This document shows, one piece after another, positions 8,160 through 14,700 of a stretch of DNA of 16,323 nt (within the stretch, counting starts at the first letter, position 1; each line of letters opens with the position of its first letter). The translations under genes and the position numbers were made by a program. Location of the stretch: the NCBI GenBank assembly GCA_039933015.1, contig JBDTOX010000082.1, positions 1 through 16,323 of the forward strand, in the 5' to 3' direction. Source of the DNA: JBDTOX01 sp039933015 (GTDB lineage Bacteria > Pseudomonadota > Gammaproteobacteria > Burkholderiales > Methylophilaceae). A model generated the notes under the pieces. It was given only the letters and a program-made list of their open reading frames with translations. It had not been told where the DNA came from and searched no databases.

Positions 8160-8894
8160 ATGATTATTCAAAGCCATATTGTTGACCTGCCCACCCCTAC
8201 CGGCACCATGCGCACGTATGTGCACCGCCCCGCTGGTGAACGCCGTCATCCTGCCATCCTGTTCTATTCGGAAATCTTCCAGCAGACTGGCCCGATTGAA
8301 CGGGCTGCCAAAATCATGGCGGGGCATGGCTATGCCGTGCTGGTACCGGAAGTGTTTCATGAGCTGAACCCGATCGGCACCGTATTGGCCTATGACGATG
8401 CCGGCCGCGAAAAAGGTAATGCCGACAAGGCGGCTAAGGATGTGCAAGGCTACAATAGCGACAATGCGGCAATGATCGCCTACGCAAAACAGCAAAGCTG
8501 GTGCTCGGGTGCTATTGGCGCGATGGGGTTCTGCATCGGCGGCCATCTCGCATTCCGCGCGGCACTGCAACCTGAAGTCCTGGCTACCGCCTGCTTTTAC
8601 GCTACCGACCTGCACACCAGCACCATCCCCAACAGGCCGGGCCAGCACAGCATGGAGCGTCTGGCAGACATCAAGGGCGAATTGCTGATGATCTGGGGCA
8701 AGCAGGATAATCATATCCCTAGCGCGGGCCGCCTTGAGGTTTATCAGAAACTCACGGCACAGGGATTAAGTTTTACCTGGCATGAATTCAACGGCCAGCA
8801 CGCCTTTATGCGCGATGAGGGTGAACGCTATGACCCGCAACTTGCACAGACGGGCTATCAACTGGCACTGCAATTGTTTGGTCGAACACTGTAA
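8160..8894 (+). CDS. Dienelactone hydrolase family protein
   Basis: This 244-residue alpha/beta hydrolase has the dienelactone hydrolase catalytic triad visible: nucleophile C125 in GFCIGGH, D183 in WGKQDNHIP and H214 in GQHAFM. E64 in VPEVFHE lies near the usual Glu that activates the Cys. Classical members hydrolyse dienelactone in chlorocatechol breakdown, but stand-alone paralogues like this one, with no catechol genes nearby, have unproven substrates. ATG 8160 was chosen because GGAG lies about seven bases upstream and the family homology begins there; the frame is open a further 99 bases upstream, but that segment is proline-rich and not family-like. The protein is cytoplasmic, with no signal peptide. 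Confidence 0.92.
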   Translation: MIIQSHIVDLPTPTGTMRTYVHRPAGERRHPAILFYSEIFQQTGPIERAAKIMAGHGYAVLVPEVFHELNPIGTVLAYDDAGREKGNADKAAKDVQGYNSDNAAMIAYAKQQSWCSGAIGAMGFCIGGHLAFRAALQPEVLATACFYATDLHTSTIPNRPGQHSMERLADIKGELLMIWGKQDNHIPSAGRLEVYQKLTAQGLSFTWHEFNGQHAFMRDEGERYDPQLAQTGYQLALQLFGRTL

Positions 8895-8923
8895 GCAGCC
8901 GATACCGGCACAGGCTAAACCTC

Positions 8924-8939
8924 GGAGGACTTGATCATT
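8924..8939 (+). promoter_or_regulatory. Ribosome binding site with unusual spacing to rare start codons
   Basis: GGAGGA at 8924-8929 is the only good ribosome binding site here. The nearest allowed start, TTG 8931, is one base away, closer than normal. The next in-frame codons are ATC 8934 and ATT 8937, the latter at the usual 7-base distance. No ATG or GTG is available near the homologous N-terminus. Confidence 0.6.
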
Positions 8940-9740
8940 AAAGATAAAACTATCGCCATTCTGGAAAACCGGGCTGGAGAGCAGCTTGCCGATCTGGTCA
9001 GAAAATATGGCGGCACGCCATTCTCTGCGCCTGCGCTGGCCGAGATCCCTGACATTGATCCAGCACTGATTATTGCATTGCTGAACGACTGGGATGCAAA
9101 CCCACCGGATATTTTCATTTTCCAGACCGGCGTTGGCGTCAAAGCGTTATTCGCTACTACCGATGCGCTGAACCTCAGCGATAAGCTGCTGCGCCTGCTC
9201 GTATCCGCACAAGTCGTGGTACGCGGCCCCAAGCCCACCGCTGCGCTGCGCGCGCGTGATGTGCACATCGACTTTAGCGCCAAGGAGCCTTACACCACTT
9301 CAGAGGTGCTGCTGGAACTTGATGCAAGCGCATTAAACGGCAAGCGCGTAGTAGTACAACGTTACGGCGACACCAACCGCGAGCTGCATAAAGCGCTTGA
9401 GAACAGAGGCGCGCAGGTAATCGAGATTGCCACCTACCGTTGGAGCCTGCCTGTAAACACCGCTCCACTAGTTGCGCTTATGGATGCGCTTGAGCGCGAT
9501 GCCATCGATGTGGTCTCTTTTACCAGCGCGTCGCAGGCCAACAACCTGTTCACCGTTGCCCAGCAGCTGGGCCGGCAAGATGCGCTGAAAGCCAGTTTGA
9601 ACCGAAGCATAATCGCGTCCATCGGCCCGGTATGCACGGCGACGCTCAACAAGCTCGGCATCAGGGTTGATATCGAACCGCACCCACCCAAACTCGGACC
9701 GTTTATTACTGCAATTAATAACAAGCTGGCAGAATCCTAG
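8931..9740 (+). CDS. Uroporphyrinogen-III synthase family protein (HemD-like)
   Basis: About 269 residues with the two-lobed HemD fold. An N-terminal block (IAILENRAGEQLADLVRKYGG), a central TTSEVLLEL and GKRVVVQRYGD, then VSFTSASQANNLF and the C-terminal IASIGPVCTATLNKLGI are typical. HemD cyclises hydroxymethylbilane with ring-D inversion to uroporphyrinogen III. The neighbours are not hemC, hemX or hemY, and the ending HPPKLGPFITAI recalls HemD-domain paralogues, so a biosynthetic role is likely but not certain. The start is odd: an in-frame stop at 8916-8918 leaves TTG 8931, ATC 8934 or ATT 8937, and the strong GGAGGA (8924-8929) is one base before the TTG but seven before the ATT. The gene ends before a strong terminator. 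Confidence 0.82.
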   Translation: MIIKDKTIAILENRAGEQLADLVRKYGGTPFSAPALAEIPDIDPALIIALLNDWDANPPDIFIFQTGVGVKALFATTDALNLSDKLLRLLVSAQVVVRGPKPTAALRARDVHIDFSAKEPYTTSEVLLELDASALNGKRVVVQRYGDTNRELHKALENRGAQVIEIATYRWSLPVNTAPLVALMDALERDAIDVVSFTSASQANNLFTVAQQLGRQDALKASLNRSIIASIGPVCTATLNKLGIRVDIEPHPPKLGPFITAINNKLAES

Positions 9741-9770
9741 CCATTGGCTGACGTAGCACCACTGTCCAAA

Positions 9771-9799
9771 TTAAAACAGCCCATAATGGGCTGTTTTAA
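9771..9799. terminator. Bidirectional intrinsic terminator
   Basis: The arms TTAAAACAGCCCA (9771-9783) and TGGGCTGTTTTAA (9787-9799) pair perfectly over 13 bp with a three-base TAA loop. The A-tract on the left and T-tract on the right let it work on both strands. It lies between the convergent HemD-like and SnoaL-like genes, as expected. Confidence 0.93.
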
Positions 9800-9824
9800 C
9801 TGATAAAACTACACGCTGGAATTG

Positions 9825-10283
9825 CTAATTAGATGCGTTCCAAACATGCGAACGTGTATACCAATTACCATCCGCGCCTTTTTCAAAAACGCTCAGTAGA
9901 ATTCCACCGAATGTTGGAGTCTTGCCATCTTTTTCTGCGCCATACGCATTCCATTTGGCTACCTGATAGGCAAACTTATCGTCCCCGTGTGCTTCAATAA
10001 TCTCTATGGAGTGCTTATGAACGCCATTATCGATGAAACTTTTAAATAACTTTTCAATCTCGCCGCGCCCGACCAAAGTCTGGCCATTGCCAGGTGAAAG
10101 TGTCGCGTTTTCTGTATATAAAGCTGCAACTCCTGCTGCATTACCGGTATTTAATGCATGATTCCATTTTGCATTAAGCGACTCGATTGTTGATTTCATA
10201 TCTTTTCCTTCAGCTAGAACGTTATTGGACAAACCCAAAGTAAATATAGAACAGGCAAAAATACAGATTAACCACTTTTTCAA
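9825..10283 (-). CDS. Secreted SnoaL/DUF4440-like (NTF2-fold) protein
   Basis: From TTG 10283 the protein is 152 residues. AAGGAG on the - strand (complement of 10291-10296) lies seven bases before this TTG, which is why it is preferred over a GTG 39 bases further upstream. It begins MKKWLICIFACSIFTLGL, a signal peptide with likely cleavage after NNVLA, so the product is exported. The mature part is an NTF2-like domain: ESLNAKWNHALNTGNAAGVAALYTENATL is the usual start of the SgcJ/SnoaL/DUF4440 group, and it ends GNWYTRSHVWNAS. Such domains bind small hydrophobic ligands or act as isomerases; the ligand is unknown. Two SlyA-like operator sites lie upstream, the nearer about 80 bp before the start, pointing to MarR-family control. 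A strong terminator follows the stop. Confidence 0.82.
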   Translation of the reverse strand: MKKWLICIFACSIFTLGLSNNVLAEGKDMKSTIESLNAKWNHALNTGNAAGVAALYTENATLSPGNGQTLVGRGEIEKLFKSFIDNGVHKHSIEIIEAHGDDKFAYQVAKWNAYGAEKDGKTPTFGGILLSVFEKGADGNWYTRSHVWNASN

Positions 10284-10356
10284 TCTTGATCTCCTTATTA
10301 AATTGACATTAAAAAACCACACTATTGGCAGTCCTAAGCTTTCCTAACAACATACA

Positions 10357-10376
10357 TATAATTAGCCAGCTAACTA
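10357..10376 (-). promoter_or_regulatory. SlyA/MarR-type operator, arm 1 of a 20-bp inverted repeat
   Basis: TATAATTAGCCAGCTAACTA is repeated exactly, in inverted orientation, at 10478-10497. It contains the palindrome TTAGC-CA-GCTAA (10362-10373), two central bases away from the SlyA consensus TTAGCAAGCTAA. Placed upstream of the SnoaL-like gene and reading towards it. The binding protein is not in the window. Confidence 0.6.
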
Positions 10377-10477
10377 CTCGGGCAAATAAAATGCAAACCA
10401 AGCGCGTCAATACTGGTGTTCAGGCTTCGCAAACAAGCTGAGGAAATTTTTTGATAGCAACATGATAAGGAGCATTA

Positions 10478-10497
10478 TAGTTAGCTGGCTAATTATA
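10478..10497 (+). promoter_or_regulatory. SlyA/MarR-type operator, arm 2, with TATAAT -10
   Basis: This is the exact reverse complement of the 10357-10376 element and contains TTAGC-TG-GCTAA (10481-10492). A consensus TATAAT at 10494-10499 overlaps its right end and reads rightward, into the gene-poor stretch. No good -35 precedes it (17 bases upstream is AGCATT), so an activator-dependent or weak promoter is possible. Confidence 0.5.
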
Positions 10498-10864
10498 ATC
10501 AATACCCCCACTTCTCACGGCCTTACGCCTGAACTTGCCGTTTAAGCGGTTAGATTAGCGGTAAACCCCAGATGATTTTGCAAGGCGCCATTACTTGTCC
10601 AAAAACCGAAGGTGCAACATCACTGCTACCCCACAGCGATGTTGCGTTATTTGAATGATTCCATCCTGGGCAGGACAATCTCGAAAATGTCGTCCTTCAT
10701 AACGGCTGATGCCTTGGATGAACCCTCTGTGCCTGGCAGTGTTACTGAACAGGCAAATGATGAACTGGAAACCTCATGCCGTTGATAACCACCTTTTTAT
10801 ACTCGCGCTGGATTAACCCTTGGTGGTGTAAAGATTATCCGCGCCTACATGCTGAAACATTATG
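10498..10864. other. Gene-poor stretch with a hairpin and one small unexplained open frame
   Basis: No recognised gene lies here. It starts at a TATAAT and carries a strong hairpin at 10614-10645. An open frame of 48 codons (ATG 10639 to TGA 10783-10785, + strand, beginning MLRYLNDSILGRTISKM) overlaps the right arm of that hairpin; it has no Shine-Dalgarno element and I do not recognise it. The right end is the 3' flank of the - strand PAS gene, where I see no clear terminator. Confidence 0.5.
10614..10645 (+). other. Stem-loop, possible terminator or RNA end
   Basis: GCAACATCACTG (10614-10625) and CAGCGATGTTGC (10634-10645) pair over 12 positions with one A-C mismatch and an eight-base loop CTACCCCA. 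It is followed by GTTATTT, a weak T-rich tail. It lies about 120 bases downstream of the TATAAT at 10494. Confidence 0.45.
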
Positions 10865-11263
10865 CTATTCACCGGCAGGACGAAAAATTACGCGCAAGTA
10901 GCGCCGTCCTGAGTTTTCCACGCAGCGTAAAAACAGTTTGCTAGTAAAGCCTGTACCATCCGGGCCGGTAACTTCAAAACGGTGACCTATGCGTGAAAGA
11001 AAACGCAGCCGCGGGTTGATCTGCTCGTCCTGTATCAGCACAGTTTCTGCCAGTTGCGGCAGCAACACGGAAATATGCTGCCAGATTAACTGGCCAGACT
11101 GACAGCCGAAAAGCCGTCCTGCCGCCTCGTTACACTCGCGGATCATGCCTTTACCGGAAAGCGTCAGCACCGCCATACTATCATCCGCACCGGTGCAACT
11201 TTTCTCGCTGGTCATCAAAGCAGCGTTTTCTCCAGCCTGGTTAGCCAGTAGCAGGGTAGCCAT
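10865..11263 (-). CDS. Stand-alone PAS-domain protein
   Basis: From ATG 11263 the product is 132 residues, a single PAS-like domain without an attached output domain. MAVLTLSGKGMIRECNEAAGRLFGCQSGQLIWQ is a standard PAS N-terminal half (residues about 35-75), followed by HISVLLPQLAE and the C-terminal sheet FTSKLFLRCVENSGRRYLRVIF. GGAGGA lies six bases upstream of the ATG and fixes the start; the frame could extend ten codons further upstream without a better site. The ATG overlaps the TAA of the DUF2934 gene (TAATG), so the two are translationally coupled. PAS domains sense ligands, redox or gases or mediate dimerisation. A partner could be the two-PAS kinase encoded divergently 425 bp away, which is inference. 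Confidence 0.8.
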   Translation of the reverse strand: MATLLLANQAGENAALMTSEKSCTGADDSMAVLTLSGKGMIRECNEAAGRLFGCQSGQLIWQHISVLLPQLAETVLIQDEQINPRLRFLSRIGHRFEVTGPDGTGFTSKLFLRCVENSGRRYLRVIFRPAGE

Positions 11264-11460
11264 TATTGTTCCTCCACTTCGGCCGCCAGCCAATCTTCAA
11301 GTGTATCTCCCGGTGAAAAACCTCGTGCTTCTGCCTTGTAGTAGGCAGCTACAGCAATACGGGAATAGCGGTCTTCGTTACCTGGTTGAGGTGCCGACTC
11401 AAGGGTTGTGGTGGGTGTTTGGCTGCTGGCCTCATTGCTCCGTGCTTTACCTGATTTCAT
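11263..11460 (-). CDS. DUF2934 domain small protein
   Basis: From ATG 11460 the product is 65 residues. AGGAGG lies five bases upstream; the frame is open further upstream but that segment is not family-like. The first 30 residues are Ser/Thr/Pro/Asn-rich and probably disordered. The last part, RIAVAAYYKAEARGFSPGD followed by TLEDWLAAEVEE, is the DUF2934 signature, a short helical domain of unknown function common in environmental proteobacteria. Its stop overlaps the start of the PAS gene. The gene is divergent from the histidine kinase gene with 228 bp between the start codons, so promoters of both must lie there. Confidence 0.82.
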   Translation of the reverse strand: MKSGKARSNEASSQTPTTTLESAPQPGNEDRYSRIAVAAYYKAEARGFSPGDTLEDWLAAEVEEQ

Positions 11461-11688
11461 ACTAGCCTCCTGTGTGAGTTCAGTTGAAAACATAGACAAC
11501 GGTAGCGAGGGGCAAAAAAAAGAGCGGGCTAAAGATGCTCGGAACAAACCCTCACTGCTCACAATTTTAGTCATAACCCCAGTTAAATAAATCCGTGTGA
11601 GCACGTATGGAAAATCACATTAGCGTCCTGGGAGTTGAAAAACTCCTGATGGCAATTGTTTGTCGTATAACGTAATCTATTTACTTGT
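11461..11688. promoter_or_regulatory. Divergent promoter region between DUF2934 and the histidine kinase
   Basis: This 228-bp gap separates two divergent transcription units. It holds a hairpin GGAGTT-GAAA-AACTCC (11631-11646) with a GAAA tetraloop, 42 bases before the kinase ATG. No consensus -35/-10 pair and no FNR-type TTGAT-N4-ATCAA box could be found by eye. The kinase start has no Shine-Dalgarno element in front of it. Confidence 0.5.
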
Positions 11689-13215
11689 ATGGCATCACTT
11701 TTCCGTCAGGAGCCAGACTTGCACCACCCACTGGAAAGCTTGAGTTTTCAAGCATTATTTGATGCGTTAGCTGACGCCGCGCTACTGGCAGACGAGGCGG
11801 GGCGCGTCATTCTCGCCAACTCCGCCGCACAGCAATTGCTTGGCTATGCTGAAGATGAAATAGCCGGCCTGACGGTCGAGAGCTTGATTCCGGCGCGCTA
11901 CCGTACGAGCCACATCCAGCAGCGGGATATTTTTTTCAGTCAGCGCAAGAAGCGTCTCATGGGCGATGGCAGAGAGCTTGTCGCACTGCACCGGGATGGT
12001 AGAGAACTGCCGGTGGATATCAGCCTCAGCCCGCTGGAGGCACTGGAGCAGCCTTACATCCTGGTCACAATTGTTGATGCCGCTCATCGGCGTCAGACGG
12101 AAAATGCATTACGAACAAGCGAAGAACGTTTACGCCTGGCCGAACAAGCGGCGGGCCTAGGTATCTTCGACAGGGATCTGACTAGCGGCGCAATGTATTG
12201 TGATGAGCGGTTACGCGAACTTTGGGGGTTTGAGCCGGAGGAAGCTGTCATTTGCGAAAAATTCCTTACAGGGATACATCCGGAAGATCGTGCGGCCAAG
12301 CAAGCTGCCATTGATCACGCACTCGACCCCGCTGGCAACGGCGAATACCACAGCGATTTCCGTGTCATCAACCGCAACGACGGCGTTACACACTGGGTAA
12401 CCACGACCGGACGGGTATTCTTCGAATCTGGTTGTGCAGTGCGGATAGTGGGCATCATGCAGGACATCACTGAGCGCAAGGTCACAGAACAAAGGTTCAT
12501 TGAGCTTCGCGCCGAAAGAGAAATCCTGCTCGGGCAGCAGGTTGCTGCCCAGACTGCCGCAGCAATTGCGCATGAGCTTAACCAGCCACTGGCCGCAATT
12601 TCTGCCTATAGCGAGGTGGCGCTGCAAGCACTGCGCAGCAATACCGTGAGTTCCGGGAGCTTGAGCCACGCGCTCGAAGGCTGCGTGCAACAGGCTCAAC
12701 GCGCTGGACAGAGCCTGCACGAGTTGCTCGACTATTTGCATAAAAGCGAACTTACTTCAGAACCCATAGATCTCAACAGCATCGTTTACGAGGCGCTCGG
12801 CATTACGCTAAATGACGGCTTTGGCGGATTCCAACCAGTGCTGGAACTGGAGCACGATCTACCACCGGTGCTAGGTAATCGCGTCCAGGTGCAGAAAGTT
12901 CTGGTCAATCTGCTACGCAACGGTGTCGAGGCTATGCGCAAAGCAGGCGTGCCGACCTCTGCCATCATGATCAAGGTACAGACCATGGCGGGAAGAAATA
13001 TGGCCCAAGTCACAGTACAAGACAACGGGCCGGGCATTGACGTCAACACCGCCAAACGCATTTTTGATCTATTTTTCACCACCAAGCCCCGCGGCATTGG
13101 GGTAGGACTTGTGATCAGCCGTTCGCTCATTGAGGCCAATGGGGGACAGCTTTGGGTTGATCCGGACGTCGGACCGGGTGCCACATTTCACTTTACCTTG
13201 CCTTTTGCGCCATGA
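11689..13215 (+). CDS. Soluble PAS-PAS sensor histidine kinase (FixL-like arrangement)
   Basis: This 508-residue protein has no transmembrane segment, so it is a cytoplasmic sensor. Order: PAS1 (about 18-130), PAS2 of the PAS_3 type (about 148-262, LRLAEQAAGLGIFDRD and IVGIMQDITERK), HisKA with the phospho-acceptor H295 in AAAIAHELNQPLAAISAYSE, and a HATPase domain with N box N407/N411, G1 DNGPGI (from D445), F box FDLFFTTKP and G2 GIGVGLVISRSL. In PAS1, H75 and R95 are 20 residues apart, as are the heme-proximal His200 and Arg220 of Bradyrhizobium FixL in an ungapped reading, so a gas-sensing heme is possible. An in-frame stop at 11668 makes ATG 11689 the earliest start. Its TGA overlaps the response regulator ATG. 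Oxygen sensing is inference. Confidence 0.92.
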   Translation: MASLFRQEPDLHHPLESLSFQALFDALADAALLADEAGRVILANSAAQQLLGYAEDEIAGLTVESLIPARYRTSHIQQRDIFFSQRKKRLMGDGRELVALHRDGRELPVDISLSPLEALEQPYILVTIVDAAHRRQTENALRTSEERLRLAEQAAGLGIFDRDLTSGAMYCDERLRELWGFEPEEAVICEKFLTGIHPEDRAAKQAAIDHALDPAGNGEYHSDFRVINRNDGVTHWVTTTGRVFFESGCAVRIVGIMQDITERKVTEQRFIELRAEREILLGQQVAAQTAAAIAHELNQPLAAISAYSEVALQALRSNTVSSGSLSHALEGCVQQAQRAGQSLHELLDYLHKSELTSEPIDLNSIVYEALGITLNDGFGGFQPVLELEHDLPPVLGNRVQVQKVLVNLLRNGVEAMRKAGVPTSAIMIKVQTMAGRNMAQVTVQDNGPGIDVNTAKRIFDLFFTTKPRGIGVGLVISRSLIEANGGQLWVDPDVGPGATFHFTLPFAP

Positions 13216-13829
13216 GCACTCCTGCGGCCACGGTTTTCATTGTCGATGACGATCCCGCAGTACGGGATTCCCTCACGCTCATGATTGGGCAGGAGGATAT
13301 TGCCGTAGAGGCCTTCGATAGTGCAGAAGCCTTTCTCACTGCGTACCAGGGTGACCGTTGCGGCTGTGCCATCATCGATATCCGTATGCCGGGGATGGAT
13401 GGCATGCAGCTGCAGGAGACGCTGTCTGAGCGCGATACCCTGCTGCCCATCATCTTCCTTACAGGGTATGGCAATATTCCGTTGAGCGTCAGGGCAATCA
13501 AGGCCGGCGCGGTGGATTTTCTTACCAAGCCGGTCACCCGTGAAAAGCTTATGGAATGTGTACGATCTGCGATTCAGGCAGGCAAAAAGATGTTTGCCCG
13601 GTTTGCAAGCAATCAAGAGGCCATGTCGCGCCTGAATAGCCTGACCGGGCGGGAGCGGGAAGTAATGGCCTTGGCCGTCACGGGCCATCCCAATAAGGAC
13701 ATTGCACGCCGCCTGGGTATCAGCCACCGGACGGTGGAAATTCACAAGTCCAAAATCATGAGCAAGACTGGCGCGGCTAACTTGCTTGATCTGGCGCGCA
13801 TTTCGCAGGAGTGCGGATTTAGCGCATGA
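13212..13829 (+). CDS. FixJ/NarL-type response regulator with LuxR HTH
   Basis: This 205-residue protein has an N-terminal receiver domain and a C-terminal LuxR-type helix-turn-helix. The acidic pocket is D12-D14 (IVDDDPAVRDSL), the phospho-acceptor is D56 in AIIDIRMPGMDGMQL, and the switch Thr and Lys are in FLTGYG and FLTKPV. The HTH (about 138-200) contains LTGREREVMALAVTGHPNKD and ISHRTVEIHKSKIMSKTGA. The TVEIHKSKIMSK recognition helix and short linker are typical of the FixJ/TtrR group, partners of PAS kinases. The start overlaps the kinase stop (ATGA), so the two are coupled and presumably a cognate pair. Likely targets are the downstream nitroreductase, CBS and HPF genes, which is inference. 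Confidence 0.93.
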   Translation: MSTPAATVFIVDDDPAVRDSLTLMIGQEDIAVEAFDSAEAFLTAYQGDRCGCAIIDIRMPGMDGMQLQETLSERDTLLPIIFLTGYGNIPLSVRAIKAGAVDFLTKPVTREKLMECVRSAIQAGKKMFARFASNQEAMSRLNSLTGREREVMALAVTGHPNKDIARRLGISHRTVEIHKSKIMSKTGAANLLDLARISQECGFSA

Positions 13830-13951
13830 GGGATTAATCCTGCGTGGACCCAAGGCGAGCATATACGTGTCCGCGCGGATTACATGAGCATAGGGTGCTT
13901 GTTAGCATATCCCGGACTGGAGACATAACTTGGATGGGAGGGTAACTCAGT
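13830..13951. promoter_or_regulatory. Leader between response regulator and nitroreductase genes
   Basis: The 122-bp gap begins with a perfect GGATTAATCC palindrome (13831-13840) just after the response regulator stop and ends with GGGAGG (13936-13941), ten bases before the nitroreductase ATG. It is long enough for a separate promoter that the response regulator could control, but no -10/-35 pair is convincing. Confidence 0.35.
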
Positions 13952-14554
13952 ATGCAATTGCCCACAGCGGAAATGAACGTCTTCGAGGCCATCCTTGCAA
14001 GACGTTCGGTACGCAGCTACATCGGCAAGGAAGTCGATCCTTCAACTATCCGCACCCTGCTAGAGGCAGCGGTGCATGCGCCTACGGCTGTTGACGAAGA
14101 GCCTTGGGCATTCGTCATCGTCCAGGACCGGCAGGTACTGCAGCAGCTGTCAGAGCGCGCCAAGCCGCTTTTCGCAGAAGAGATGCACCGCTCTGGCCTG
14201 GAACGGGCAGGCCACGCTCTGGATATCTTCACCAGCCCAGATTTCAATATCTTCTATGACTCCGGCACACTGATTATCATCTGTGCCAAATCCATGGGGC
14301 CTTCAGTGGCCGCCGATTGCTGGCTGGCAGCCGAAAACCTGATCTTGGCTGCCTGCTCCATGGGGCTGGGAACCTGCGTCATCGGCGCTTCACTGCCCGC
14401 ACTCAATATTCCGGAGGTAAAGTCCCAATTTGGCATTACACATGAATTTTGCGCCATTGCCCCCATCATCGTTGGCTATCCCCTCGGCGAGACTGCGCCT
14501 ACCCCGCGGAAAGCGCCTCTTATCCTGAACTACCTTGCAACGGCAGGAGGTTGA
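13952..14554 (+). CDS. Nitroreductase family protein
   Basis: This 200-residue protein of the FMN-dependent nitroreductase superfamily reduces nitro compounds, quinones or similar acceptors with NAD(P)H in characterised members; the natural substrate here is unknown. The family start EAILARRSVRSYIGKEVD holds the phosphate-binding Arg/Ser residues. APTAVDEEPWAFVIV, then LAAENLILAACSMGLGTCVIGA and the C-terminal PIIVGYPLGE are typical of the fold. ATG 13952 follows GGGAGG by ten bases; a second ATG at 13973 is closer to the family's usual start but has a poorer site. Its place after a PAS-kinase/response-regulator pair and before CBS and HPF genes parallels the DosR-regulated nitroreductases of mycobacteria. 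Confidence 0.9.
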   Translation: MQLPTAEMNVFEAILARRSVRSYIGKEVDPSTIRTLLEAAVHAPTAVDEEPWAFVIVQDRQVLQQLSERAKPLFAEEMHRSGLERAGHALDIFTSPDFNIFYDSGTLIIICAKSMGPSVAADCWLAAENLILAACSMGLGTCVIGASLPALNIPEVKSQFGITHEFCAIAPIIVGYPLGETAPTPRKAPLILNYLATAGG

Positions 14555-14700
14555 CCCTATGGCAATGGTGATGGAGGTTAGCGCTCTGGACGCTATCTTG
14601 ACAACGACTTGTAACCCAAGCGCCACTAACACCTGATGAGATTTTCTAACTCCGGATACCGGCCATCATCAGACACAGACAATACAAACTGGAGACTATC

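Noticed and set aside
13188..13862. Long open frame (224 codons) on the - strand opposite the response regulator
   Set aside because: The + strand has an unmistakable receiver and LuxR HTH; the antisense product has no recognisable domain and follows from codon bias.
14560..14637. 25-codon frame and TTGACA between the nitroreductase and CBS genes
   Set aside because: No family likeness; no -10 at a workable distance from TTGACA 14598-14603; the inverted GTTAGCGC/GCGC-CACTAAC is imperfect.
11605..14700. FNR/ANR boxes (TTGAT-N4-ATCAA) expected for an anaerobic regulon
   Set aside because: None could be found by eye upstream of the kinase, nitroreductase, CBS or ADH genes, so direct FNR control is not claimed.
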